Under the pieces are notes generated by a model, which worked only from the letters and a program-made list of their open reading frames with translations, was not told the origin of the DNA and did not search any database. 64,000 nt of DNA. It comes from Candidatus Brevifilum fermentans (GTDB taxonomy: Bacteria; Chloroflexota; Anaerolineae; Anaerolineales; Villigracilaceae). Below, one piece after another: positions 1 through 10,794 of the stretch (its first letter is position 1; each line of letters begins with the position of its first letter). The stretch is from contig CAMCQT010000010.1 of NCBI GenBank assembly GCA_945877125.1, positions 1 to 64,000 of the forward strand. The letters are read 5' to 3'. The translations under genes were made by a program, and so were the position numbers.

Positions 1-236
1 ACAAAACTCACCCCAAGAAAACGCCAGCCAGTCATGAAAAAAGGCATGCCCTTAGTTTTTTAGCCGCCGGGTCGTTCGTTTATCGTTTTGTTAAGGTGCT
101 ACCTTGCTCTTTTTCTCAAGCAAGTTTCTTCAACTTGTCAAAAGTCCAATCATAAAATAAAAAATTAAATAATACGGATTTACCAATAGCAAGGGCTTTT
201 TCAACCTTTAGACTGGGTCTACATTTACTGAAAATT

Positions 237-1781
237 ATGCTTCCCGAATCTCCCCTTACCACCATTGAAAGTCGTTTGCGGTATTTGCTCCCCGCTGAAA
301 TGTACGCGTCCATGTGGGGTGACTCGTCTGTAGATATCATGGTCACTGTTTACAACCACTTGCGGACTTTACAGCGCATTTTGCAAGATTATACTTCTCG
401 GCAAATATCCATCAACAGGATCAAACCCGGGGATGTGAAAACTGAATGGCAATACGGCACGATGATGTTTACTGACCTTGCCGGTTTTACAAAACTCATG
501 GAAGCCAACTCAGCCAAGGGGCATGAGGGCGCGGCGGATCTCCTGAAACAAATAACAAAATATTTTTCCGCAATGATCGCGGTCATCAGCAAGTCGGGCG
601 GGGATTTGCTTGAGTTCACCGGCGATGCGTTGCTGGTGGTGTTCCCAAAAAACGACCGGAATGATGATACCGTGCGCGCTGTGCGTGCCGGACTGCGGAT
701 GCAAAGAGCTATGAAGGAATTTGCAGAGATCGAAACGCCGTCTGGTATTGTCAACTTGAAAATGCGGATTGGCATTCATGCCGGTAGATTTTTAACAGCC
801 GATATTGGCACGCCGCGCCGCATGGAACATGTCTTGCTCGGCAAGGATGTGCAACAAGCCAAGTTGACCGAAAGCAACGGACTTAACGAACGGGTGAATT
901 TATCGCAAAAGGCATACGACCAAATTGCTGAAAAATTCAACTTTGAAGAGGGGAAACCCGGATATTATCTGGTGAAAGATGATCTGACAGAAACTGAACT
1001 CGGCGAGTATGAGATCACACCTGTTGGGCGGCGCATGGCGGGTAGTGTTTTGCTCACACGTGATAAAAGTGAAGTCCTGCAACAGATCACCGATATGCTC
1101 AACTCCATCGAGTCGATGGCCAGCTATATTCCTTCGCCCGTGCTTTCCCTGCTTGTGGAAAGTGCCGCCGACAGAAAGATTCCCGCGGATTTTCCCCAGC
1201 CCACCATCATGTTCGTCAATTTCATCGGTCTGCCCGAATCTGCAGACCGTGCGCTTCCGGGCGAGGAAATAAAACTCGCGCTGAGTTTTTCACGGATATT
1301 CTCGTTGATCAATGCGGCTGTTGAGTCACGCGGCGGCGTGCTAAAGAAAGTCACCTATCACCTTTCCGGTTCGGATATTGTGATCTACTTTGGCGTGCCA
1401 ACTGCACACACAAATGACGAAATGCGCGCCGCCTCCGCCGCAATTGCCATCCGCGATGTGGTCATGAACTTCGAAGCCCCCACCATTGGCGATATCCAGC
1501 CCGAAGTATATTGCTTGATCGGTATTCATTCGGGACCCACCTTTGTGGCAGAAGTCGGTGATCCGCGCAGCCGCCGCGAATACAACGTGCTTGGCGATAC
1601 GGTCAATACCACTGCGCGTTTGATGAGCCAGGCTCAAAAAAATCAGATCGTCATTTCTGAGAGCGTGCAAAAAGTGATCGAGTCAAAATACGAATGTCGG
1701 TCGCTGGGCGAAGTCTCACTTAAAGGTAAAAATGCGCCAATGCATCTTTATGATCTGGTTCAGCAAAAAAGTAAAACTTAA
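237..1781 (+). CDS. Tandem class III nucleotide cyclase (asymmetric two-domain)
   Basis: The 514-residue protein carries two class III adenylate/guanylate cyclase domains, about residues 73-215 and 320-465. No membrane segment or signal peptide is visible, so it is probably cytosolic. Domain 1 keeps both metal-binding aspartates (D80 in FTDLAGFT, D130 in FTGDALLVVF) but has Q206 where the transition-state Asn normally sits and lacks the Arg. Domain 2 has N328 and S379 at the metal positions but keeps Asn and Arg (N457, R461 in GDTVNTTARL). This is the division of labour known between C1 and C2 of mammalian cyclases, so one composite active site per chain is inferred. Proteins of this type often carry a long C-terminal ATPase/TPR part; this one ends just after domain 2. 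The start has no clear ribosome-binding site. Whether the product is cAMP or cGMP cannot be told. Confidence 0.85.
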   Translation: MLPESPLTTIESRLRYLLPAEMYASMWGDSSVDIMVTVYNHLRTLQRILQDYTSRQISINRIKPGDVKTEWQYGTMMFTDLAGFTKLMEANSAKGHEGAADLLKQITKYFSAMIAVISKSGGDLLEFTGDALLVVFPKNDRNDDTVRAVRAGLRMQRAMKEFAEIETPSGIVNLKMRIGIHAGRFLTADIGTPRRMEHVLLGKDVQQAKLTESNGLNERVNLSQKAYDQIAEKFNFEEGKPGYYLVKDDLTETELGEYEITPVGRRMAGSVLLTRDKSEVLQQITDMLNSIESMASYIPSPVLSLLVESAADRKIPADFPQPTIMFVNFIGLPESADRALPGEEIKLALSFSRIFSLINAAVESRGGVLKKVTYHLSGSDIVIYFGVPTAHTNDEMRAASAAIAIRDVVMNFEAPTIGDIQPEVYCLIGIHSGPTFVAEVGDPRSRREYNVLGDTVNTTARLMSQAQKNQIVISESVQKVIESKYECRSLGEVSLKGKNAPMHLYDLVQQKSKT

Positions 1782-1854
1782 TCATCAGCAGAAGGCCGAC
1801 CAGTTAAGCTATAATTATCGAAGAATAAAAACCAGTTCAAGACCTAAAATTTCC

Positions 1855-1974
1855 GGTAGTGGGTGAATATAAGTGATGTTCTTCCCGTAGTGGCGACTTT
1901 AGTCGCTTTTGCACCGTAAAAACACGACTGAAGTCGTTACTACGCAAACCTATCACTTACCCAATACCACTACC
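1855..1974. repeat. Nested palindromic element (cloverleaf type)
   Basis: The outer arms are GGTAGTG at the left and CACTACC at the right, with imperfect matches extending inward (AAGTGAT against ATCACTT). Inside lie two self-complementary hairpins, CGACTTTAGTCG (1894-1905) and CGACTGAAGTCG (1925-1936), enclosed by a GTAGT/ACTAC stem (1887-1944). It fills most of the gap between the cyclase and the next gene. A TATAAT hexamer lies just upstream at 1810-1815. No coding capacity is seen. Confidence 0.75.
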
Positions 1975-2001
1975 AAATTTCCCTTGTAAAAGGAATATGC
2001 C

Positions 2002-2334
2002 ATGAGTGTCACTCATTACGAAATCGCGCTTAAAGAACTTGCATCTCGCACAGAAGATATCCGACCTTCTGATGTTGTATCATTTTCCGAACCACTGCGC
2101 TCAGCCTTGAACTTCGCAATTCGACTCGGTCGTTTCAGCCTGACAGAGTTTGCCGAGAAATTGGAATTCACACGCGAAGAAGCAGGCACGCTCGCCGACC
2201 TTTTGGTGAAACGAAATTTGTTTGAAGTCACCAGGTTTTCAACCGCAGAAGAAACTTATTTCCAAGCCCGCATCTCAGGCGGCACGCGTCCGCTCAAACG
2301 CCCGCCTTCAGACATCTGGAAAAAAATAGAGTGA
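2002..2334 (+). CDS. Small protein with a winged-helix-like fold, unknown function
   Basis: The 110-residue soluble protein is not recognised as a named family. Residues about 30-90 read as helix-helix-turn-helix followed by short strands (LGRFSLTEFAEKLEFTREEA, then LADLLVKRNLFEV), which would suit a small winged helix; this is inference from pattern only. AAAGGA nine bases before the ATG serves as ribosome-binding site. It stands alone between a palindromic element and its own terminator (2341-2370), so it is probably monocistronic. It could be a DNA-binding regulator or an adaptor domain. No metal ligands or catalytic motifs are visible. Confidence 0.7.
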   Translation: MSVTHYEIALKELASRTEDIRPSDVVSFSEPLRSALNFAIRLGRFSLTEFAEKLEFTREEAGTLADLLVKRNLFEVTRFSTAEETYFQARISGGTRPLKRPPSDIWKKIE

Positions 2335-2340
2335 TCAAAA

Positions 2341-2370
2341 AGCCGTCTGCAAAAGTAGACGGCTTTTTTT
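2341..2370 (+). terminator. Intrinsic terminator
   Basis: The stem AGCCGTCT pairs with AGACGGCT around a short loop and is followed by seven T. It lies six bases after the stop of the small winged-helix-like gene and ends transcription before ligA. Confidence 0.9.
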
Positions 2371-2391
2371 ATGTGCGCCGATGCCTGATGA

Positions 2392-4462
<2,071 letters not shown>

Positions 4463-4464
<2 letters not shown>

Positions 4465-4497
4465 CCTTCAACCTGCAACTTTCAAACCTGCAACCGC
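4463..4497 (+). repeat. Heptanucleotide array after ligA (AACCTGC-type)
   Basis: Units AACCTTC, AACCTGC, AACTTTC and an eight-base AAACCTGC follow the ligA stop, which overlaps the first unit. A nearly identical array occurs after trmD (15464-15495). Confidence 0.8.
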
Positions 4498-4562
4498 CAT
4501 TCAGCTAGACAGAACCATACCCCTAGACTAAACTTACAAAATTCTAATTACGGAGGCATTAC

Positions 4563-5774
4563 ATGGATTTCCAAAACACCAATGACTCTTTGACCCATCG
4601 GGTCAGAGCATTTACCGAGCGGGTTGCAGGGCTAAAAGCAAATGATCTATACTATCTCAACATGCCGGTGGAGGAAATTTTACCGGATAGCAAAGTGCGC
4701 CTGCGCGGACGCACAATGGGGATGTACGCATCTTACAGCTATCTGGGGCTGGTCGGTCACCCACGCATTAACGAAGCTGCCAAGAAAGCCATTGATAAAT
4801 TCGGCACGGGCACCAATGGCGTGCGTATGCTGGCGGGTACGTTGACCATCCACAAGGAACTTGAAGAGACGATTGCCAATTTTAAGCATACTGAAGCCGC
4901 AGTTACTTACTCGTCGGGATATGCCACCAATTTGACCGTCATCTCATCGTTGATGGGGCGCGGCGATTATATATTTTCGGATAAATTGAACCATGCATCC
5001 ATTGTGGATGGTTGTTTGATGTCTGGCGCAGAGTTCCGCCGTTTCAGGCACAAAGACATGGAACATCTCGAAGGCTTGCTCAAAAACGCGCCCGCAGATG
5101 TTGCCAAGATGGTAGTTGCGGATTCTGTATTCAGCATGGATGGCGACATCATTGACCTGCCCAAAGTCGTTGAACTGTGCAAGAAATACAATGCCTGGCT
5201 GATGATTGACGAAGCACATTCCGTGGGCGTTCTGGGGAAGACAGGCACGGGCATCGAAGAGCATTTTGGGCTTGGCAATGTGATCGACATCAAGATGGGT
5301 ACATTGAGCAAGACCATTCCTTCTGTCGGCGGATACGTGGCCGCAAACAAAGACATCATCACCTACCTGAGCCATGCCAGCCGCGCCTACATGTTCTCGG
5401 CTGCCTTGCCGCCCGCGCAAGCCGCTGCCGCAAATGAAGCCTTCAAAGTCATTTTGGATGAGCCCTGGCGCATTGAAAAGCTAAACGAAAACACCAAACA
5501 ATTCATCGGCGGACTCAAGGGACGCGGATTCGACACCATGTTGACCGAGACCGCCATCGTCCCTGTTTTGTGTGGAACGGATGAAATGGCTTTTGCCATG
5601 ACCCGCGAAGCACAGCACGAAGATGTGTTTGTGTTACCCGTCGCTTCGCCTGCGGTGCCCGAAGGATTGGCTCGCTTGCGCGCCACCGTCACATCTGCAC
5701 ACGAAACAAGCGAGATCGAGCGTGCAATGGATGTGATCGAAGTTGCAGGCAAAAAACTAGGACTTATCAAGTAA
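4563..5774 (+). CDS. PLP-dependent alpha-oxoamine synthase family acyltransferase
   Basis: The 403-residue fold-type I PLP enzyme belongs to the family that includes 2-amino-3-ketobutyrate CoA ligase, 8-amino-7-oxononanoate synthase and serine palmitoyltransferase. These condense an amino acid with an acyl-CoA or acyl-ACP. Visible motifs are the PLP-binding DEAHSVGVLG and the Schiff-base lysine K250 in GTLSKTIPS. The N-terminal YYLNMPVEEI segment and SYSYLGL resemble serine palmitoyltransferase-like members, but motifs alone do not fix the substrate. No biotin or threonine catabolic genes are adjacent. A good GGAGG lies six bases before the ATG, and a strong terminator follows, so the gene is probably transcribed alone. 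A role in sphingolipid-like or other lipid synthesis is one possibility. Confidence 0.85.
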   Translation: MDFQNTNDSLTHRVRAFTERVAGLKANDLYYLNMPVEEILPDSKVRLRGRTMGMYASYSYLGLVGHPRINEAAKKAIDKFGTGTNGVRMLAGTLTIHKELEETIANFKHTEAAVTYSSGYATNLTVISSLMGRGDYIFSDKLNHASIVDGCLMSGAEFRRFRHKDMEHLEGLLKNAPADVAKMVVADSVFSMDGDIIDLPKVVELCKKYNAWLMIDEAHSVGVLGKTGTGIEEHFGLGNVIDIKMGTLSKTIPSVGGYVAANKDIITYLSHASRAYMFSAALPPAQAAAANEAFKVILDEPWRIEKLNENTKQFIGGLKGRGFDTMLTETAIVPVLCGTDEMAFAMTREAQHEDVFVLPVASPAVPEGLARLRATVTSAHETSEIERAMDVIEVAGKKLGLIK

Positions 5775-5789
5775 AGTTGAACTGCAAGC

Positions 5790-5833
5790 AAGCCCTCCAA
5801 GTCCCTGATAGGGGAACTTGGAGGGCTTTTTAT
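5790..5833 (+). terminator. Intrinsic terminator
   Basis: A long stem (AGCCCTCCAAGT pairing with ACTTGGAGGGCT, with CCC/GGG extending it) and a short loop, followed by five T. It ends the acyltransferase transcript. Confidence 0.95.
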
Positions 5834-5929
5834 TTTCATTTTCCCAAGCTAATAGTTTTTGGGATAATATTTATAACATTTCTCTAATAAATTACCTGTA
5901 AAATCAATTAACTTCAAAGGAGTTAGACT

Positions 5930-7021
5930 ATGAAATGGCAATGGAAATTAGGAACATTTGCAGGGATTGACGTTTATATTCACGCCACCTTTCTGCTATT
6001 AATCACATGGGTTGGCTACAGCCACTGGCTGGAAAATCAAAACTGGAGCGAGGTCTTTAGCGGCATCCTCTTCATCCTCGCGCTTTTTGCGTGTGTGATT
6101 TTGCACGAATACGGTCACGCGCTCACCGCCCGCAAGTACGGAATCAAAACCCGCGACATCACAATCTACCCAATTGGCGGCGTGGCAAGGCTGGAACGAA
6201 TGCCCGAAAAGCCGATTGAGGAATTGTGGGTTGCTTTGATGGGACCCGCTGTGAACGTCGTCATCGCCGCCGGACTCTTCGCGTATCTTTTCTTAACCTC
6301 AAGCCTGGTGCCGCTTAGTGAGTTGACCATCGCCTCAGGCAGTTTCCTCGAAAGGCTGATGATGATCAACGTCTCGCTGGTCTTGTTCAACCTCATCCCC
6401 GCCTTCCCCATGGACGGCGGACGTGTGCTTCGCGCACTGCTTGCCATGCGCATGGACTACGTCCGCGCCACGCAGATCGCCGCAACCATTGGTCAGGGCA
6501 TGGCGCTGTTGTTTGGGCTGGTCGGCTTGTTCGGCAATGCATCCCTGCTCTTCATCGCCTTCTTTATTTGGATCGGCGCATCGCAGGAAGCAGGCATGAC
6601 CCAGATGAAAAACGCCATCAGCGGAATCCCCGTCGGGCGTGCCATGCTCACAGATTACAAAAGCCTCTCACCGCGTGATCCGCTCTCGCGCATGTCACAA
6701 TTGCTGCTGTCTGGTTCGCAACATGACTTCCCAGTGATTGATAATGACCGCATCGTGGGCATCGTCACCCGTGATGATTTTCTCGCCGCCCTCACCCAGC
6801 ACGGAGAAAACATCGCCATCTCAGTCGTGATGAAAAAAGACTTACCCGAAGTGGATTCGTACGAGATGGTCGAAACCGCCTTCATGCGCCTGCAAGAATC
6901 CGGCATCCCAGCTTTGCCTGTTACGCACGCCGGGCAATTGGTGGGCATCGTCACCGCCGAGAATATCACCGAATACCTGATGATCCGCTCCGCATTGCGA
7001 AGAGCCGCAGTAACTTCCTGA
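5930..7021 (+). CDS. Site-2 protease family membrane metalloprotease with CBS pair
   Basis: The 363-residue integral membrane M50 zinc protease has about six hydrophobic segments in residues 15-215. The zinc motif is H59-E-Y-G-H63, and the second motif (AFPMDGGRVLRALLA, about 160) supplies the third ligand Asp. Two CBS domains fill residues about 240-355, ending in GIVTAENITEYL, and probably bind an adenine nucleotide that gates activity. This is the rhomboid-independent S2P/CBS subtype common in bacteria and archaea. Substrates are unknown; related enzymes cleave membrane-bound regulators. AAAGGAG lies seven bases before the ATG. It is flanked by a terminator upstream and the riboswitch region downstream, so it is probably a single-gene unit. 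Confidence 0.93.
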   Translation: MKWQWKLGTFAGIDVYIHATFLLLITWVGYSHWLENQNWSEVFSGILFILALFACVILHEYGHALTARKYGIKTRDITIYPIGGVARLERMPEKPIEELWVALMGPAVNVVIAAGLFAYLFLTSSLVPLSELTIASGSFLERLMMINVSLVLFNLIPAFPMDGGRVLRALLAMRMDYVRATQIAATIGQGMALLFGLVGLFGNASLLFIAFFIWIGASQEAGMTQMKNAISGIPVGRAMLTDYKSLSPRDPLSRMSQLLLSGSQHDFPVIDNDRIVGIVTRDDFLAALTQHGENIAISVVMKKDLPEVDSYEMVETAFMRLQESGIPALPVTHAGQLVGIVTAENITEYLMIRSALRRAAVTS

Positions 7022-7077
7022 ACAGATTTGCGAGCCTAAATTAGAGAATTCTTATCCACAAATGCCCGCTTTTTCTG

Positions 7078-7083
7078 TATACT
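7078..7083 (+). promoter_or_regulatory. -10 hexamer upstream of the manganese-type riboswitch
   Basis: TATACT preceded by TG lies about ten bases before the conserved riboswitch core, so transcription would start at the riboswitch 5' end. No clear -35 was found. The stretch just upstream (7052-7060) also matches a DnaA box, TTATCCACA. Confidence 0.55.
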
Positions 7084-7088
7084 AATCT

Positions 7089-7168
7089 TTAACTCCGATG
7101 GGGAGTAGCCGCCCAATGTTTTGGGATGCACAGCCGTCAATACGGACTATAGTCCCGGCTGTTCTGTA
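7089..7168 (+). promoter_or_regulatory. yybP-ykoY (manganese-sensing) riboswitch
   Basis: The conserved loop GGGGAGTAGCC (7100-7110) and the partner CCGTCAATACGG are both present and in the right order. The arm ACAGCCG pairs with CGGCTGT, enclosing a small GGACTATAGTCC hairpin, and a CCC/GGG stem lies between the two conserved parts. This matches the yybP-ykoY family, which binds Mn2+ and in other bacteria controls Mn2+ exporters, TerC-like proteins and P-type ATPases. An intrinsic terminator follows directly (7176-7212). Mn2+-dependent antitermination of the DedA/P-type ATPase operon is inferred. Recognition is from memory of the motif; a covariance-model search would settle it. Confidence 0.8.
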
Positions 7169-7175
7169 AAAGGCA

Positions 7176-7212
7176 AGACCATCGTCAAATCTTTTGGCGA
7201 TGGTCTTTTTTA
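7176..7212 (+). terminator. Riboswitch expression-platform terminator
   Basis: AGACCATCG pairs with CGATGGTCT and is followed by six T. It lies between the riboswitch aptamer and the DedA gene, so it is likely the regulated terminator. Confidence 0.85.
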
Positions 7213-7224
7213 TTTATCAACAAA

Positions 7225-7255
7225 GACCTGACAGGTTTTAGAAACCTGTCAGGTC
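7225..7255. repeat. Perfect 14-bp inverted repeat
   Basis: GACCTGACAGGTTT and its complement are separated by three bases. It is not followed by a T tract and lies 17 bases before the DedA start, after the riboswitch terminator. It resembles a dispersed palindrome, not a terminator. Confidence 0.8.
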
Positions 7256-7271
7256 TGAACATGAGGAAACC

Positions 7272-7943
7272 ATGCTCGACCAAATCGAAGCGACAATCCT
7301 ATCTGCCCTGCAAGCCATCTTCGATCAGTTCGGCTGGATGGGCGTGTTCGGCTTGATGGTGCTGGAAAACGCCACAGGTGTCACACCCAACGAACTCATC
7401 CTGACTTTCGCGGGCTGGATGTTGATCGAGCATCATGGCATCGCCCCAGGCTTCATCCTCGTGGGCGGACTCTACGCCGGGTTCGGCAGCGCGGTTGGCG
7501 CATCCATCGTCTACTGGGTGGCGCGGAGCGGCGGACGTCCGATGATTGACCGCTTCGCAAAGTTCTTCCGCATCGATCTGTCTCTCCTCTCCAGGGCAGA
7601 GGAACAAATGCAAAAGCGGGGCGCGTGGATTATCTTTGCCGGGCGTGTTCTGCCAGGCATCCGCATGTTGGTTAGTATCCCTGCCGGGTTGGCAAGAATA
7701 CCCTTTCCAAAATTCTTTTTTGCCACCTTTCTCGGAGCCTATATTTGGTGTACACTTTTCATCGGCGCGGGTTACCTGCTCGGACACGAGTGGAGGCTCA
7801 TCAGCGACTATATCAAAACGCATGCGCCCCTGGTTTTCGCGCTGGTCGCGGTTACCGGCGGCGCATATCTCGTCTGGCACTTCCGCCAGCGCATCGCCAT
7901 GTTGACTTGGACGAAAACAAAAAAAATCAATCAGGAAAAATAA
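7272..7943 (+). CDS. DedA family membrane protein
   Basis: The 223-residue integral membrane protein belongs to the DedA/VTT family. Members are thought to act as lipid or undecaprenyl-phosphate flippases or proton-dependent transporters. Several hydrophobic helices and re-entrant segments are seen; the family signature FAGRVLPGIRMLVSIPAG lies at about residues 118-135. GAGGAA sits about five bases before the ATG. It is the first gene after the manganese-type riboswitch and its stop overlaps the start of the P-type ATPase gene by one base (TAATG), so the two are almost certainly cotranscribed and translationally coupled. A link of this DedA protein to Mn2+ homeostasis or metal-stressed envelope is inferred from context only. 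Confidence 0.92.
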   Translation: MLDQIEATILSALQAIFDQFGWMGVFGLMVLENATGVTPNELILTFAGWMLIEHHGIAPGFILVGGLYAGFGSAVGASIVYWVARSGGRPMIDRFAKFFRIDLSLLSRAEEQMQKRGAWIIFAGRVLPGIRMLVSIPAGLARIPFPKFFFATFLGAYIWCTLFIGAGYLLGHEWRLISDYIKTHAPLVFALVAVTGGAYLVWHFRQRIAMLTWTKTKKINQEK

Positions 7944-10648
7944 TGAACTGGCATCTTACCGATATTCAAGAAAGTCTTTCAACATTAAACTCAGATCAGC
8001 AAAACGGACTCTCCAAATCTGAAGTCTCGGCACGGCTTACCCAATACGGCGCGAATGAACTCGTCGAACACGGCGGGCGCAAACCCCTGCAAATTTTGTG
8101 GGAGCAACTGACCGCCACGATGGTTCTCATTCTCATTGCGGCGGCAGTTGCGGCAGGCTTGCTTGGCGATACCAAAAATACCATCGCGATTCTTTCCATC
8201 GTCGCTTTGTATGCCCTGCTCGGTTTTAGCCAGGAATACCGCGCCGAAAAAGCGATTGCCGCGCTCAAGAAAATGTCGGTGCCGAACGTGCGCGTGCTGC
8301 GCGACGGGCAGTTGCAGGAAGTCCCCGCGCACGATCTTGTGCCAGGCGACGTGATTCAGCTTGAAACGGGCAACGTCCTCCCCGCAGATTTACGTCTGCT
8401 CGAAGCTGTCAATCTCCGCATTCAGGAAGCCGCGCTGACGGGCGAATCCGAACCGATTGAAAAACACACCGCTGCGCTCTCCAGCAACGAACTTCCCATC
8501 GGTGACCGCCGCAACATGGGCTACATGGGAACCATCGTCACGCAGGGGCGCGGACTTGCGCTGGTGGTCGCCACGGGGATGCAGACCGAACTGGGCAAGA
8601 TCGCCGAACTCATTCAACAAGTCAAACAGGAAAATACTCCGCTGCAAAAGCGGCTTGATGCGCTTGGCAAAAACCTCGCGCTGATCGGCGTGGGCATTGC
8701 CGCGCTGATTTTTGTGCTGGGTCTCATGCGCGGCGACGAACTCCGTCACATGCTGCTGACAGCCGTCAGCGTTGCTGTGGCAATCGTCCCCGAAGGCTTG
8801 CCCGCCGTTGTCACCGTCACCCTTGCGCTCGGCGCACAGCGCATGTTGCAGCGCAACGCACTCATCCGCAAACTGCCCGCTGTCGAAACGCTCGGCTCGG
8901 TCACGGTCATCTGCTCCGATAAAACTGGCACGCTGACCGAAAACCGCATGAGCGTGGTCGTGCTGGATGTTGCTGAACATGCCCTGGATTTGACCGAAGA
9001 AGTCGGACGCGACGGCACGCTTCACGCCACCCGTGGGCTGGGTGCGCCCGCCCAGTCATCTCTCTCGCTGGCAGCGATTGGCGGCGCGCTCTGCAATGAC
9101 TCGCAACTGGTAGACACAGGTGATGACCGTTATCACACCATCGGCGACCCGACTGAGGGCGCAATGGTTGTCGCCGCCGCAAAGATGGGATATTGGAAAT
9201 CGTCGCTCGACGCATCCTTCCCGCGCGCGGCTGAACTGCCATTCGACTCAGAACGCAAACGCATGACCACCGTCCATCACTTGGAACGCTACGACCCGAC
9301 TGTTTTAGCAGGACTTGAAATTGGAGACCGCCGCTACATTGCCTTCACCAAAGGCAGTGTGGACGGACTGCTCGATGTCTGCTCGCAGATTTGGGTGGAG
9401 GGAAAAGCCCAGCCGCTCGACTCAGTTTGGAGGGCGAAAATGCTCGCGGCGAATGATCGCCTCGCCAAGAAAGGCATGCGCGTGCTCGGCGTCGCATTCC
9501 GCCTGATGGATTCCATCCCAGAGATCATCCAAACTGACTTGGAACAACAACTGACGCTCGTCGGCTTGTTCGGCATGATCGACCCGCCGCGCGCCGAAGT
9601 GAAGGATGCGGTGGCAACCTGCCGTGCCGCAGGCATCCGCCCCGTGATGATCACCGGCGACCACCCGCTGACCGCGATCGAGATTGCGCGCCAGTTGGGC
9701 ATCACCGACAACGGACGCGCCTTGACTGGCGTCGAAATTGAAAAACTGACTTTTGATGAATTGAAAAACGTGGTGGAGGAAGTCAACGTCTTTGCCCGCG
9801 TTGCACCCGAACACAAGTTGAAGATCGTGCAGGCGTTGCAGGAAAAAGGTCACATCGTTTCGATGACAGGCGACGGCGTGAATGACGCGCCCGCCCTGCG
9901 CAAAGCCGACATCGGTGTGGCGATGGGCATCACTGGCACGGACGTTTCGAAGGAAGCCTCCGACCTGGTTTTACTCGACGATAATTTTGCGACCATCGTC
10001 GCATCCGTAAGAGAAGGTCGCACGATCTACGATAACATCCGCAAGTTCGTGCGCTTTAGCGTGGCTGGAAATATCGGCAAGGTGCTGGTCATGTTGATTG
10101 CGCCATTTTTGGGCAAGCCGCTTCCGCTGCTGCCTTTGCAATTGCTCTGGCTCAACCTGCTGACCGACGGCTTGCTCGGACTTGGCATGGGCGTGGAAAA
10201 TCCTGAAGCCGACACGATGAAACGTCCCCCATTCTCGCCGAAGGAAGGCGTCTTCTCACGCGGCGCAGGTACACAAACCATTTGGGTTGGCGCATTGATC
10301 GGCGCTCTCGCCCTGGGACTCGGCTCGTGGTACTTCTTCACAGGTCGCCCCGAATGGCAAACGATGATCTTCACCTCTCTGGCGTTCATGCAGGTCTTTC
10401 AGGCGCTGGCTTCGCGCTCCACAAAAGAATCGTTATTCAAAATGGGCTTGTTGAGCAATCCATTATTGGCGGGTATGGCTTTGTTGGTGGTTGTTCTGCA
10501 ACTCATGGTGCTGTACATCCCCGCGCTGGCAAATTTCTTTGAGGTTATTCCATTGAGCGGCTGTGACCTGTCCATTGCGGCGGCGACAGGCGTGATCGTG
10601 TTTGTGGTGATGGAGTTGGAGAAGTGGCTTAAGAGAAGTGAGAAGTAA
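7943..10648 (+). CDS. P2-type cation-transporting ATPase (Ca2+/Mn2+ exporter)
   Basis: The 901-residue P-type ATPase of the SERCA/PMCA-like group has an N-terminal cation-ATPase domain, the actuator motif [15 protein letters not shown] in helix M4, and the phosphorylated Asp D326 in [10 protein letters not shown]. The hinge [12 protein letters not shown] and ten predicted helices follow. In M6 the ligands NLLTDG are kept. In M5 the position of the SERCA site-I Glu appears to be Lys (AGNIGKVL), so a single ion site is likely. The manganese-type riboswitch upstream suggests Mn2+ export, with Ca2+ possible. The ATG at 7943 is chosen because it overlaps the DedA stop; an earlier in-frame ATG lies inside dedA. 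The last codons (RSEK and stop) come from a heptanucleotide array. Confidence 0.93.
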   Translation: MNWHLTDIQESLSTLNSDQQNGLSKSEVSARLTQYGANELVEHGGRKPLQILWEQLTATMVLILIAAAVAAGLLGDTKNTIAILSIVALYALLGFSQEYRAEKAIAALKKMSVPNVRVLRDGQLQEVPAHDLVPGDVIQLETGNVLPADLRLLEAVNLRIQEAALTGESEPIEKHTAALSSNELPIGDRRNMGYMGTIVTQGRGLALVVATGMQTELGKIAELIQQVKQENTPLQKRLDALGKNLALIGVGIAALIFVLGLMRGDELRHMLLTAVSVAVAIVPEGLPAVVTVTLALGAQRMLQRNALIRKLPAVETLGSVTVICSDKTGTLTENRMSVVVLDVAEHALDLTEEVGRDGTLHATRGLGAPAQSSLSLAAIGGALCNDSQLVDTGDDRYHTIGDPTEGAMVVAAAKMGYWKSSLDASFPRAAELPFDSERKRMTTVHHLERYDPTVLAGLEIGDRRYIAFTKGSVDGLLDVCSQIWVEGKAQPLDSVWRAKMLAANDRLAKKGMRVLGVAFRLMDSIPEIIQTDLEQQLTLVGLFGMIDPPRAEVKDAVATCRAAGIRPVMITGDHPLTAIEIARQLGITDNGRALTGVEIEKLTFDELKNVVEEVNVFARVAPEHKLKIVQALQEKGHIVSMTGDGVNDAPALRKADIGVAMGITGTDVSKEASDLVLLDDNFATIVASVREGRTIYDNIRKFVRFSVAGNIGKVLVMLIAPFLGKPLPLLPLQLLWLNLLTDGLLGLGMGVENPEADTMKRPPFSPKEGVFSRGAGTQTIWVGALIGALALGLGSWYFFTGRPEWQTMIFTSLAFMQVFQALASRSTKESLFKMGLLSNPLLAGMALLVVVLQLMVLYIPALANFFEVIPLSGCDLSIAAATGVIVFVVMELEKWLKRSEK

Positions 10649-10661
10649 AAAGTAAGAAGTG
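10634..10661 (+). repeat. Heptanucleotide array at the 3' end of the P-type ATPase gene
   Basis: Four units (AGAAGTG, AGAAGTA, AAAAGTA, AGAAGTG). The array encodes the last residues (SEK) and the TAA stop of the ATPase, then runs on into the intergenic region. Confidence 0.85.
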
Positions 10662-10673
10662 TTCAGTAATCAG

Positions 10674-10710
10674 AAACCCCGTCTCGTGATGAGGCGGGGT
10701 TTCTTGTTTT
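10674..10710 (+). terminator. Intrinsic terminator
   Basis: AAACCCCG pairs with CGGGGTTT around a 13-base loop and is followed by a T-rich run. It ends the DedA/ATPase operon. Confidence 0.85.
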
Positions 10711-10781
10711 ATTGCAGAAATTTAGTTTCCCGCTAACATAGAGGGGTATTGGAACGATCACCCGAGGGTCTGAATCTTTGA

Positions 10782-10787
10782 TATGAT
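10782..10787 (+). promoter_or_regulatory. -10 hexamer of the Cys-cluster gene, probably leaderless
   Basis: TATGAT ends seven bases before the ATG at 10795. This spacing supports that ATG over the in-frame ATG at 10783, which lies inside the hexamer itself. Confidence 0.55.
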
Positions 10788-10794
10788 TCCAGGC

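Noticed and set aside
1-236. A gene at the window start
   Set aside because: Only an AT-rich region without convincing coding frame; a -35-like TTGTCA at 135-140 lacks a clear -10 partner.
7052-7060. DnaA box TTATCCACA upstream of the riboswitch, with another at 11032-11040
   Set aside because: Single, isolated matches, one inside a gene; no cluster or AT-rich unwinding region. Not enough for an origin.
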